Part shown: positions 1 to 5,716 of the stretch, one piece after another
Layout of the letters: each line of letters begins with the position of its first letter
Position numbering within the stretch: position 1 is the first letter of the stretch
Position numbers and translations under genes: made by a program
The notes under the pieces: model-generated
The model's database searches: none
What the model was told of the DNA's origin: nothing
The model's input: only the letters and a program-made list of their open reading frames with translations
Source: Calditrichaceae bacterium
Lineage (GTDB): Bacteria; Calditrichota; Calditrichia; Calditrichales; Calditrichaceae
Length of the DNA stretch: 5,716 bases
Direction: 5' to 3'
Assembly (NCBI GenBank): GCA_030622395.1
Contig: JAUXGF010000216.1
Coordinates: forward strand, 1 to 5,716

Positions 1-39
1 CCTCCCAAGAGGGGCATTGCTTATTCCCCTCTTGGGAGG
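1..39. repeat. Perfect GC-rich inverted repeat, probably part of a dispersed palindromic element
   Basis: Bases 1-14 (CCTCCCAAGAGGGG) are the exact reverse complement of bases 26-39, separated by an 11-nt loop at 15-25. The repeat is far more GC-rich than the AT-rich sequence around it. It could fold into a strong 14-bp hairpin in RNA or extruded DNA. There is no clean U-run directly after the right arm (only TTTT at 53-56), so it is not a textbook intrinsic terminator. The right arm continues as GGTTAGGGGTGGGTT. Similar strings are, from memory, common in intergenic repeats of Bacteroidota-related genomes, so the left arm may extend beyond the window edge. No second copy is visible in this window. 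Confidence 0.75.
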
Positions 40-52
40 GGTTAGGGGTGGG
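34..52 (+). other. Putative G-quadruplex motif
   Basis: The + strand reads GGGAGGGGTTAGGGGTGGG: four G-runs of 3, 4, 4 and 3, separated by loops of 1, 3 and 1 nt. This satisfies the usual G3+N1-7 quadruplex pattern with short loops that favour stability. The first two runs are shared with the right arm of the inverted repeat, so hairpin and quadruplex would exclude each other. Formation in the cell is inference. Confidence 0.5.
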
Positions 53-81
53 TTTTCATACGTTGTTCAACTTTTCACCCA

Positions 82-96
82 AATGACAGAGTCATT
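82..96. repeat. Short palindrome, possible operator
   Basis: AATGAC-AGA-GTCATT is a perfect 6-bp-arm dyad with a 3-nt centre. It lies about 20 bp upstream of the proposed -35 box of rpmH, a position where a regulator could bind. I do not recognise a specific protein for this site. A dyad this short can occur by chance in AT-rich intergenic DNA. Confidence 0.25.
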
Positions 97-117
97 ACAA
101 TAATTTTTTTAAAAAAT

Positions 118-147
118 TTGCCTTTTAATATCAATAATAAATATATT
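118..147 (+). promoter_or_regulatory. Candidate sigma-70-type promoter for the rpmH operon
   Basis: TTGCCT at 118-123 (4 of 6 matches to TTGACA) and TATATT at 142-147 (5 of 6 matches to TATAAT) are separated by 18 bp. An uninterrupted T7A6 tract at 104-116, directly upstream of the -35 box, resembles an UP element or intrinsically bent DNA. Such a tract would suit a strongly expressed ribosomal-protein gene. Transcription would begin near 154, leaving a leader of roughly 28 nt that contains the rpmH Shine-Dalgarno. The region is AT-rich, so other placements are possible. If the host uses a Bacteroidota-type sigma factor, the real boxes may differ. Confidence 0.4.
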
Positions 148-181
148 GTTAGATTTTGAAAATGGAAATAATGGAGGATAA

Positions 182-340
182 ATGAAACGAACATTTCAGC
201 CGAGCAATCGTAAAAGGAAAAACAAGCACGGATTTAGAGAACGAATGAGTTCAAAAAACGGAAGAGCGGTTTTAGCTCGAAGAAGATCAAAAGGTCGTAA
301 ACGTTTAACTGTTAGTGATGAATATATCAAAACAGCATAA
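182..340 (+). CDS. rpmH: 50S ribosomal protein L34
   Basis: This gene encodes a 52-residue, very basic protein of the large ribosomal subunit. The sequence [20 protein letters not shown], followed by [27 protein letters not shown], is the complete L34 signature from its first residue, and the length is typical (44-52). The short C-terminal extension after RLTVSDE (YIKTA) resembles FCB-group L34 proteins. A strong GGAGG at 173-177 sits 4 nt before the ATG, slightly closer than ideal. The 3' end overlaps the possible start codons of rnpA by 23 or 26 nt in another frame, which suggests translational coupling. It is the first gene of the rpmH-rnpA-yidD-yidC cluster, and a promoter candidate lies just upstream. 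The short length does not reduce confidence because nearly every residue fits the family. Confidence 0.97.
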   Translation: MKRTFQPSNRKRKNKHGFRERMSSKNGRAVLARRRSKGRKRLTVSDEYIKTA

Positions 341-656
341 TATAATTTCATTGGGGGAAAGAAAAGAAATAACATCTATCTTGGATTCAGGTAAAAAAAT
401 TAAGACCAAATTCGGGTTAATATTTTTAAAAAGAGTTAATAAAGATAGTGTTACAAAAGTGGCTGTATTATTGAAGAAAAGCTGCGGTTCAGCGGTGAAA
501 AGAAATTATATTAAGAGAATTATACGTCATTTTATAAAAGATCAAATCACTCTGTTTAACGGATATAACAGAGTGGTTTTTCTATATAATTATAAAAAAG
601 AGATAAATTATAATTCTCTTAAAAATGAATATATAAACGCTTTAAAAAAAATATGA
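315..656 (+). CDS. rnpA: Ribonuclease P protein component
   Basis: RnpA is the protein subunit that helps the RNase P RNA bind precursor tRNA and remove its 5' leader. The translation is 113 residues (usual range about 110-130). The conserved RNR region is clear: [14 protein letters not shown] at residues 60-73, with R63, N64, K67, R68 and R71. An N-terminal [16 protein letters not shown] block corresponds to the family's L..ER....F..G segment, although the usual phenylalanine is replaced. The sequence is otherwise divergent and lysine-rich. The start is uncertain: GTG at 315, ATG at 318 (which I prefer as the stronger codon) or TTG at 351. None has a clear Shine-Dalgarno, and the first two lie inside rpmH, so translation probably depends on coupling to rpmH. 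The stop overlaps the yidD start as ATGA. Confidence 0.93.
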   Translation: MMNISKQHNIISLGERKEITSILDSGKKIKTKFGLIFLKRVNKDSVTKVAVLLKKSCGSAVKRNYIKRIIRHFIKDQITLFNGYNRVVFLYNYKKEINYNSLKNEYINALKKI

Positions 657-862
657 GAAGAATATTTCTATTGCTTCTAAAAGTATATCAAAAAGTTCTA
701 TCTCCGATGTTTCCGCCATCATGCAGATTTTTTCCCACTTGCTCTGAATATTCTTATCAATCTATAGATAAATATGGTTTAATTAAAGGCGGATGGTTAT
801 CAATAAGAAGACTAAGTAAATGCCATCCTTTTCATCCGGGCGGTTATGATCCTGTAAAATAA
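653..862 (+). CDS. yidD: Membrane protein insertion efficiency factor YidD
   Basis: YidD is a small membrane-associated protein that assists YidC-dependent insertion of inner-membrane proteins. In E. coli it has been placed near nascent chains together with YidC. This copy has 69 residues, a normal length. It shows the family hallmarks: an amphipathic or hydrophobic N-terminus (residues 3-20), [16 protein letters not shown] at 23-38, GLIKGGW at 42-48, and the C-terminal [14 protein letters not shown] at 56-69. All three conserved cysteines (24, 30, 57) are present. The start ATG overlaps the rnpA stop (ATGA at 653-656) and has no separate Shine-Dalgarno, so it is probably translated by re-initiation after rnpA. 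The gap to yidC is 22 nt, which fits their shared function. Confidence 0.96.
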   Translation: MRRIFLLLLKVYQKVLSPMFPPSCRFFPTCSEYSYQSIDKYGLIKGGWLSIRRLSKCHPFHPGGYDPVK

Positions 863-884
863 AAAACGAAGGATATTTAATTTT

Positions 885-2660
885 ATGGATAAGAAATCAA
901 TATTAGCATTGGTTGTAATTGCTATAATTATATTAACGCTTCCGTATTATCAAGAATTGATTAATGGAGATAAGCCTGTTCAAAAACAGATTGCTGCGCA
1001 GGAAGATTCATTATATCAAAAAAAAGAACCTGTAATAAAGGAAGAAAAAAAGCCCGCTAAAGTAATTTCTGAAAAACAGGAGATATTAAAAGAGGAAGAA
1101 AAGCCTTTATTAAACATTCCCGTTATTCAGGACAGCGTCGAAAGAACAATTGAGATAAATACGGGTAGGGTTAATGTTGTTCTTTCAAATAAAGGCGGAG
1201 GAAGTTTAAAGAAGTTTGTTTTAAAAAAATATACAAAATATGATTCCAGTTTTGTAAACATGATTGATGAGCAGATTAAAAACGATCTTTATATTAGTTT
1301 TCAGAACGTAACCGGCGAGTTTATTGAAACAGATAAATATTGTTTTTTAAGCTCTGTTAAATATAAAACAAAAAATTTAAAAGAAGACGAACAATTAAAA
1401 ATAGAATATACTTTAAAGATAAATGACAATGAATTAAGAAAGACTTATATATTTTACGGAGACGCTTACCATTTTGATGTGATTCTTTATTTTTCTAATC
1501 CCGCGGAAATGCTTTTGAACAGGCAATATCAACTTGGCTGGAAAAACGGAGTGCCTTCTACAGAATCTTATGTGTCGGACGATTACACCTATAATCAGGC
1601 TTATGTTTATATGGCTGATGACTTGGAAAGTTACAGCGTTAGCGACGAAGGAAAAGAAGAACCCGTTTCTCTATCCGGAACGGCAAGTTGGTTGGCGATA
1701 AGGACAAAATATTTTATTGCCAGCATTTCGAATATAAATGCGGATGTATCTGAGGGAATATATTTTTCCGGCGAGGGTATACAAGAGGAAGATTATGTTA
1801 AACGCCTGTATGACGTCGGGTTTAATGCCAGGTATAAAAACGACCGGACAGGCGACACGTTTAGATTTTATATTGGACCGCTTGATCAGAAAGAATTAGG
1901 AAAATATGATAACAATTTAGACATCCTTATAATGAATAACGGCTGGTATGAACGATTTTTTAGATATTTAAGTTTATTAGTATTATGGGTCTTGGAATTT
2001 CTGCATTCTTTTATACCTAATTATGGCGTTGTAATAATCGTTTTTTCAATATTGATAAAGATTGTTGTGTATCCATTGACTAAGAAAAGTTATCAGTCAA
2101 TGAACGAGATGCAGAAAATTCAGCCGATTATGGCTGAGCTGAGAGAAAAATATAAAGGCGATCAACAGCGTGTAAATAAAGAAATGATGAAGCTTTACAA
2201 AGAGCATGGCGTTAATCCGCTTGGCGGTTGTTTGCCAATGTTATTGCAAATGCCGCTGCTGATAGGCTTATTTATAGTTTTCCGTTCGACTATTCAATTA
2301 CGCGGCGCATGTTTTATTCCCGGCTGGGTTGATGACTTATCAAGAACAGATACATTATTCAACCTTCCTTTCAGCCTGCCGATGTATGGAAATGAATTTA
2401 ATCTATTGCCAATACTAATGGCTGTAACTATGATATTTCAATCAAAAATGACCATGCAGGATCCTAAGCAAAAAGCCATGGTATATATGATGCCGGTATT
2501 TATGCTGCTTATATTTAACAGGTTTCCTTCCGGGTTAAATTTGTATTATACTTTGTTTAATCTTTTAACAATAATCCAGCAAAAATTTATTAAAAAAGGG
2601 GAACCAAAAGAACCGGCGAATGCAGCTAATACAAAAAACTTTAAAAAACGAAAAAAGTAA
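885..2660 (+). CDS. yidC: Membrane protein insertase YidC (Oxa1 family, Gram-negative type)
   Basis: YidC inserts and folds inner-membrane proteins, alone or with SecYEG. The 591-residue protein has an N-terminal membrane anchor (about 5-22), then a Lys/Glu-rich linker (about 45-75). The periplasmic P1 domain runs to roughly residue 350, and the conserved Oxa1 core covers about 355-571. In the core I see an amphipathic helix (about 355-375), the first core membrane helix followed by YPLTKKSYQSM (396-406), and a cytoplasmic helical hairpin with QPIMAELREKY and EMMKLYKEHGVNPLGGCLP. The motifs FPSGLNLYYTLFNLLTIIQQ (547-566) and a basic tail complete it. The groove arginine of E. coli YidC (R366) aligns with K392. 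AAGGA at 869-873 lies 11 nt before the ATG. No jag/khpB gene follows. Confidence 0.97.
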   Translation: MDKKSILALVVIAIIILTLPYYQELINGDKPVQKQIAAQEDSLYQKKEPVIKEEKKPAKVISEKQEILKEEEKPLLNIPVIQDSVERTIEINTGRVNVVLSNKGGGSLKKFVLKKYTKYDSSFVNMIDEQIKNDLYISFQNVTGEFIETDKYCFLSSVKYKTKNLKEDEQLKIEYTLKINDNELRKTYIFYGDAYHFDVILYFSNPAEMLLNRQYQLGWKNGVPSTESYVSDDYTYNQAYVYMADDLESYSVSDEGKEEPVSLSGTASWLAIRTKYFIASISNINADVSEGIYFSGEGIQEEDYVKRLYDVGFNARYKNDRTGDTFRFYIGPLDQKELGKYDNNLDILIMNNGWYERFFRYLSLLVLWVLEFLHSFIPNYGVVIIVFSILIKIVVYPLTKKSYQSMNEMQKIQPIMAELREKYKGDQQRVNKEMMKLYKEHGVNPLGGCLPMLLQMPLLIGLFIVFRSTIQLRGACFIPGWVDDLSRTDTLFNLPFSLPMYGNEFNLLPILMAVTMIFQSKMTMQDPKQKAMVYMMPVFMLLIFNRFPSGLNLYYTLFNLLTIIQQKFIKKGEPKEPANAANTKNFKKRKK

Positions 2661-2797
2661 AGGAAACGGTAAAAGGTCGGCTAAGGATGTGCTTGTGTAA
2701 ACCAAAACAAGATAAACTGGAAATAATAAATCTCATAAGAACGAAGACACTAAATAAACTTAGAAGAATACTCCCACAATGAACTAAGTATTACAGG

Positions 2798-2818
2798 AAG
2801 CCCCGCAAGGGGTTTTTT
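2798..2818 (+). terminator. Terminator-like hairpin directly upstream of mnmE
   Basis: AAGCCCC-GCAA-GGGGTTT folds into a 7-bp stem (four G-C pairs, one G-U, two A-U) closed by a GNRA-type GCAA tetraloop. The T-run covers 2813-2818. This is the standard form of a Rho-independent terminator and would end the rpmH-yidC transcript. The mnmE ATG at 2823 comes only 4 nt after the T-run, so any transcript starting upstream must read through it to express mnmE. There is no space for a promoter between them. The hairpin may therefore act as a partial terminator or as a translational control element. Confidence 0.75.
2807..2812 (+). promoter_or_regulatory. Putative mnmE ribosome-binding site buried in the hairpin
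   Basis: AAGGGG is the only Shine-Dalgarno-like string before mnmE and lies 10 nt upstream of the ATG, an acceptable distance. Its GGGG forms the 3' arm of the terminator-like stem and its AA belongs to the tetraloop. The folded hairpin would therefore hide the site from ribosomes. That it truly serves as the RBS is inference. Confidence 0.45.
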
Positions 2819-2822
2819 ATTT

Positions 2823-4211
2823 ATGAAAATCAAGAACCATAATAAAACAATAATATCGTCGATAACTCCTTCAGTGGGAGGGAGCGTGGCGCTTGTTAGA
2901 ATCAGCGGGGGAAAAGCAATAGAAACAAGTAACGATTTTTTTCCCACTAAGAATTTATTGAGGGTTTCGGGAGGCAGATTTTATTTCGGGAAATTAATAG
3001 ATGAACATAACGCAACAATTGATGAAGTTGTTTTGTTGATTTACCGGGAACCCAATTCATATACAGGCGAAGATATTGTTGAAATTAGCTGTCACTCAAA
3101 TCCATTTATAATAGAAAAAGTTATAAAGTTGTTTTTAAATAGCGGCTGCCGTTTGGCTGAACCGGGCGAGTTTTCAAAACGCGCTTTCTTAAACGGTAAG
3201 ATGGATTTGATACAGGCGGAAGCGGTAGCGGATTTAATAGCTGCAAAATCAGAAGCGGTAGTAAAGAATTCTTTATTGCAAATAGACGGCAGGTTATCTC
3301 AAATAATTAAAAATATAAAAGAGGACTTAATAAAAACAGCTTCTTTACTTGAATTAGATCTCGATTTTAGCGAAGACGATGTTGAAATTATTAAGGCTGA
3401 TAATATTGTTGATTCAGCAAATAGCGCATGTAATAGAATAGATTCACTTTTAAAAAGTTACAATTACGGGAGGATATTAAGCAAGGGGATTGAGGTTTTG
3501 ATTACCGGAAAACCTAACGTTGGTAAATCAAGCTTAATGAACGCTTTGTTAGATAAAGACCGTGTAATTGTTTCCGAGCAGCCGGGAACTACAAGAGATA
3601 TTGTGCATGAGGATATTTTAGTAGATAACATCTTAATAAGATTCATCGACAGCGCCGGGATTCAAATAACCAGTGATTCCATAGAAGCTGAAGGAGTTGA
3701 AAGGGCGCGGAAATTATTTGATAATGCAAACATAATTCTTTTAATTTTGGATATCTCAAAACCGTTTTCGCAAGACGACAGGAATCTTTTAAAAGCGATA
3801 TCGTCTTTTTATTCATCAAAAATGATTTTAGTAAAAAACAAAATTGATTTGAAAGAAGACAGCTTTAATTTACAATATTTAGAAAAAAAGAATTTTAAAG
3901 CTTTTCCTATTTCAGCAATAAATGGAGATAATGTTCACGAGCTTAAAGATAAAATACTAAAAAAGATTTTCAGTATAGATAAGAACATTTCGGAAGAGAT
4001 ATTAATTACAAACGAAAGACAAAACACTGCATTACTAAAAACAAAGGAAGCTTTGGTCAATGTAAAAAAGGGCATAGAAAATCATTTCGGCTATGAGTTT
4101 ACCGCAGTTGATATGCGCTTAGCCATTGACAGCCTTTCGGAAATAACAGGAGAGATTTCTACTGATGATATATTAAATAATATTTTTTCTAATTTTTGTA
4201 TTGGAAAATAG
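2823..4211 (+). CDS. mnmE: tRNA modification GTPase MnmE (TrmE)
   Basis: MnmE is the GTPase and folate-binding partner of MnmG in forming (carboxymethyl)aminomethyl groups on U34 of tRNAs that read NNA/NNG codons. The 462-residue length is standard. The N-terminal folate-binding domain contains [12 protein letters not shown] (21-32) and [27 protein letters not shown] (113-139). The G domain is inserted in the helical domain: G1 GKPNVGKS (229-236), G2 GTTRD (255-259), G3 DSAG (276-279, where DTAG is more usual), G4 NKID (339-342) and G5 SAI (364-366). E288 aligns with the catalytic glutamate E282 of E. coli. The C-terminus is the invariant CIGK, whose cysteine is needed for modification. ATG 2823 is the only usable start, since no other start codon precedes the first conserved strand. 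parS begins at the base after the stop codon. Confidence 0.97.
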   Translation: MKIKNHNKTIISSITPSVGGSVALVRISGGKAIETSNDFFPTKNLLRVSGGRFYFGKLIDEHNATIDEVVLLIYREPNSYTGEDIVEISCHSNPFIIEKVIKLFLNSGCRLAEPGEFSKRAFLNGKMDLIQAEAVADLIAAKSEAVVKNSLLQIDGRLSQIIKNIKEDLIKTASLLELDLDFSEDDVEIIKADNIVDSANSACNRIDSLLKSYNYGRILSKGIEVLITGKPNVGKSSLMNALLDKDRVIVSEQPGTTRDIVHEDILVDNILIRFIDSAGIQITSDSIEAEGVERARKLFDNANIILLILDISKPFSQDDRNLLKAISSFYSSKMILVKNKIDLKEDSFNLQYLEKKNFKAFPISAINGDNVHELKDKILKKIFSIDKNISEEILITNERQNTALLKTKEALVNVKKGIENHFGYEFTAVDMRLAIDSLSEITGEISTDDILNNIFSNFCIGK

Positions 4212-4227
4212 TGTTTCACGTGAAACA
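4212..4227. other. parS: parS centromere site (ParB-binding)
   Basis: TGTTTCACGTGAAACA is a perfect 16-bp palindrome identical to the widely conserved chromosomal parS sequence (B. subtilis-type consensus TGTTNCACGTGAAACA). ParB dimers load on parS, spread as CTP-dependent clamps, and together with ParA segregate newly copied origins. The site fills exactly the space between the mnmE stop (4209-4211) and the first in-frame mnmG ATG (4228). No second copy is present in the window. A chance perfect match to a 16-bp site is very unlikely, and the mnmE-mnmG position is where origin-proximal parS would be expected. Confidence 0.93.
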
Positions 4228-5716
4228 ATGTTAAAGAAAATAATGAACAAGTTTGATGTAGCTGTTGTCGGCGGAGGACATGCTGGAATTGAAGCCGCAA
4301 TCGTAGCGGCTAAACTGGGATTAAAAACAGCCCTGGTAACTCTTGAAAAAAACAAGATTGGTCTTATGTCCTGTAATCCGGCAATCGGAGGATTGGCTAA
4401 AGGGCAGTTAGTGCGCGAAATAGATGCCCTTGGTGGAGTGATGGGAAAGATAACGGATGAAGCAGGCATTCATTTTAAGATGCTGAACACTTCAAAAGGA
4501 CCGGCTGTTCAATCACCGAGGGCTCAGACAGATAGGGCAATGTATGCCATAACAGCTCAAAAACATATTAATCAAACTAATAATTTGGTAGTTATTGAAG
4601 ACTCAGGAATCGGCGTTGATGTTAAGAATAATAAAATAAAAGGATTGTTTTTAAAGAAAAACGGCAGAATAGATGTTGATGCAGTTATATTAACGGCAGG
4701 AACCTTTTTAAACGGGGTTATTTATACGGGCTTAAAAAAAATGCCGGCTGGAAGAGCGGGGGAGATGCCGGCTGTTGGCATAACGGAATCTTTGGAATCT
4801 TTTGGCTTCACTTCGAAACGTTTAAAAACAGGAACGCCGCCGCGGGTGCACAGGGATACTGTAGATTATTCAAAAGCTGAAGTCCAAAAACCTGATGAGA
4901 CAGCCCAGCCATTTTCATTTTCAACAGACAGGATTAATCAAAAACAAATTGATTGTTATATCACATATACAAATTCAGACACACATGATATTTTACGATT
5001 AGGATTTGACCGGTCTCCGATGTTTACGGGATCTATTAAGGGAGTTGGTCCAAGGTATTGCCCGTCCATTGAAGATAAGATCAATCGCTTTGCAGATAAA
5101 AAAAGGCATCAAATATTTTTAGAACCGGAGGGATATGATAATGAAGAAATTTATGTGAATGGATATGCAACCAGCCTGCCTTCGGATATCCAGGAAAAAT
5201 CTCTTAAAACAATTCCGGGCTTAGAGAAAGCGAAAATATTAAGGTTGGGATATGCCGTTGAGTATGACTATTTCCCGCCGAATCAATTAAAATACACATT
5301 AGAAACAAAGCCGGTTGAAAATTTATATTTTGCAGGGCAAATAAACGGCACTTCCGGTTATGAAGAAGCCGCTGCGCAAGGATATATAGCCGGACTTAAC
5401 GCAGCCCTAAAGCTAAGAGGCAAGCAGCCTTTCATCTTAAAACGCTCCGAAGCATATATCGGAGTTTTAATCGATGATTTAATAAATAAGATACACGATG
5501 AACCGTACAGAATGTTTACCTCAAGAGCGGAATTTCGTTTGTTGCTGCGGCAAGATAATGCAGATTTAAGGTTAATGGATTTCGGAAGAGATTTTGGTTT
5601 AGTGGATGATAAAGCATATAAAAAATATTTAGAACGGAAGAAGGAAATCGTTTATATACTGGAAAATGAAATTGATAAGAAAGTAAAACCGGATGTTTTT
5701 AATCATTATTTTAAGG
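4228..5716 (+). CDS. mnmG: tRNA uridine-5-carboxymethylaminomethyl modification enzyme MnmG (GidA), 5' part
   Basis: MnmG is the FAD- and NADH-using partner of MnmE in U34 tRNA modification. The frame stays open to the window edge, giving 491 residues from ATG 4243 or 496 from ATG 4228, out of the usual 620-630. The missing part is the C-terminal helical domain. Numbered from 4243, the protein shows the FAD dinucleotide-binding motif [12 protein letters not shown] (8-19), SCNPAIGG (43-50), KTGTPPR (195-201), [13 protein letters not shown] (267-279), [18 protein letters not shown] (363-380) and [24 protein letters not shown] (421-444). The conserved cysteines C44 and C273 are kept. The start is ambiguous: ATG 4228 touches parS and has no RBS, while ATG 4243 has only weak purine-rich sequence (AAAGAAAA) before it. 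The later ATG better matches the family N-terminus, but both are possible. Confidence 0.96.
   Translation, partial: MLKKIMNKFDVAVVGGGHAGIEAAIVAAKLGLKTALVTLEKNKIGLMSCNPAIGGLAKGQLVREIDALGGVMGKITDEAGIHFKMLNTSKGPAVQSPRAQTDRAMYAITAQKHINQTNNLVVIEDSGIGVDVKNNKIKGLFLKKNGRIDVDAVILTAGTFLNGVIYTGLKKMPAGRAGEMPAVGITESLESFGFTSKRLKTGTPPRVHRDTVDYSKAEVQKPDETAQPFSFSTDRINQKQIDCYITYTNSDTHDILRLGFDRSPMFTGSIKGVGPRYCPSIEDKINRFADKKRHQIFLEPEGYDNEEIYVNGYATSLPSDIQEKSLKTIPGLEKAKILRLGYAVEYDYFPPNQLKYTLETKPVENLYFAGQINGTSGYEEAAAQGYIAGLNAALKLRGKQPFILKRSEAYIGVLIDDLINKIHDEPYRMFTSRAEFRLLLRQDNADLRLMDFGRDFGLVDDKAYKKYLERKKEIVYILENEIDKKVKPDVFNHYFK

Noticed and set aside
1..181. Possible replication origin with DnaA boxes upstream of rpmH
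   Set aside because: The position would fit, but I find no TTATNCACA-type box on either strand, so oriC is not supported inside this window.
2771..2880. CTCCCAC (2771-2777) complementary to GTGGGAG (2874-2880) in early mnmE, and CCCCGC (2801-2806) complementary to GCGGGG (2905-2910)
   Set aside because: These are only 6-7 bp over about 100 nt, with no extension beyond the core. The downstream partners encode conserved MnmE residues, so chance pairing is the simpler explanation.
2750..2947. Minus-strand open frame opposite the mnmE start
   Set aside because: It spans the terminator hairpin and the conserved mnmE N-terminus, has no recognisable motif, and fits a chance shadow frame.
3464..3646. 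Minus-strand open frame opposite the mnmE G domain
   Set aside because: The + strand here encodes the intact G1-G2 motifs. The antisense frame is a by-product of that coding sequence.
4091..4469. Minus-strand open frames across the mnmE-mnmG junction, one including an MFHVKH-like translation of parS
   Set aside because: They lie opposite well-supported mnmE and mnmG coding sequence and have no recognisable family motifs. The HVKH-type string is simply the translated parS palindrome.
4741..4774. Direct repeat ATGCCGGCTG at 4741-4750 and 4765-4774
   Set aside because: It lies in the conserved [13 protein letters not shown] segment of MnmG, where the protein sequence itself explains the two MPA codon runs.

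Overview
This window is a compact, low-GC housekeeping locus, with every gene on the + strand: rpmH, rnpA, yidD, yidC, mnmE and the 5' part of mnmG (cut by the right edge). This order is the conserved neighbourhood found beside the replication origin of many bacterial chromosomes. A perfect 16-bp parS palindrome between mnmE and mnmG supports an origin-proximal chromosomal position and suggests ParAB-type segregation. parA/parB and rsmG often lie just downstream of mnmG, but none of them is inside the window.

The organism is a Gram-negative-type bacterium: YidC carries the large periplasmic domain that Gram-positive YidC/SpoIIIJ proteins lack. The rpmH N-terminus ([20 protein letters not shown]), the VQSPRAQ stretch of MnmG, the lysine in place of arginine in the YidC hydrophilic groove, and the absence of jag/khpB between yidC and mnmE fit a member of the FCB group (Ignavibacteria/Chlorobi/Marinimicrobia-like). 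This is a judgement from recalled family patterns, not a phylogeny, and the phylum is uncertain.

Layout. Positions 1-181 hold no gene. They contain a GC-rich perfect inverted repeat running into a G-quadruplex-type motif (1-52), a small palindrome (82-96), an A/T tract and a plausible sigma-70-like promoter for rpmH (118-147). Positions 182-862 are rpmH, rnpA and yidD, each overlapping the next. yidC follows after 22 nt with its own Shine-Dalgarno sequence. A 162-nt gap (2661-2822) ends in a terminator-like hairpin that reaches almost to the mnmE start codon, and its 3' arm contains the only apparent mnmE ribosome-binding site. mnmE ends at 4211, parS occupies exactly 4212-4227, and the first possible mnmG ATG is 4228.

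Functionally, RpmH is a 50S ribosomal protein, RnpA matures tRNA 5' ends, YidD and YidC insert membrane proteins, and MnmE with MnmG forms the complex that modifies U34 of certain tRNAs. I see no new multi-gene system. The points of real interest are the exact parS placement, the hairpin that combines a terminator with the RBS in front of mnmE, and the truncated palindrome/G4 element at the left edge.
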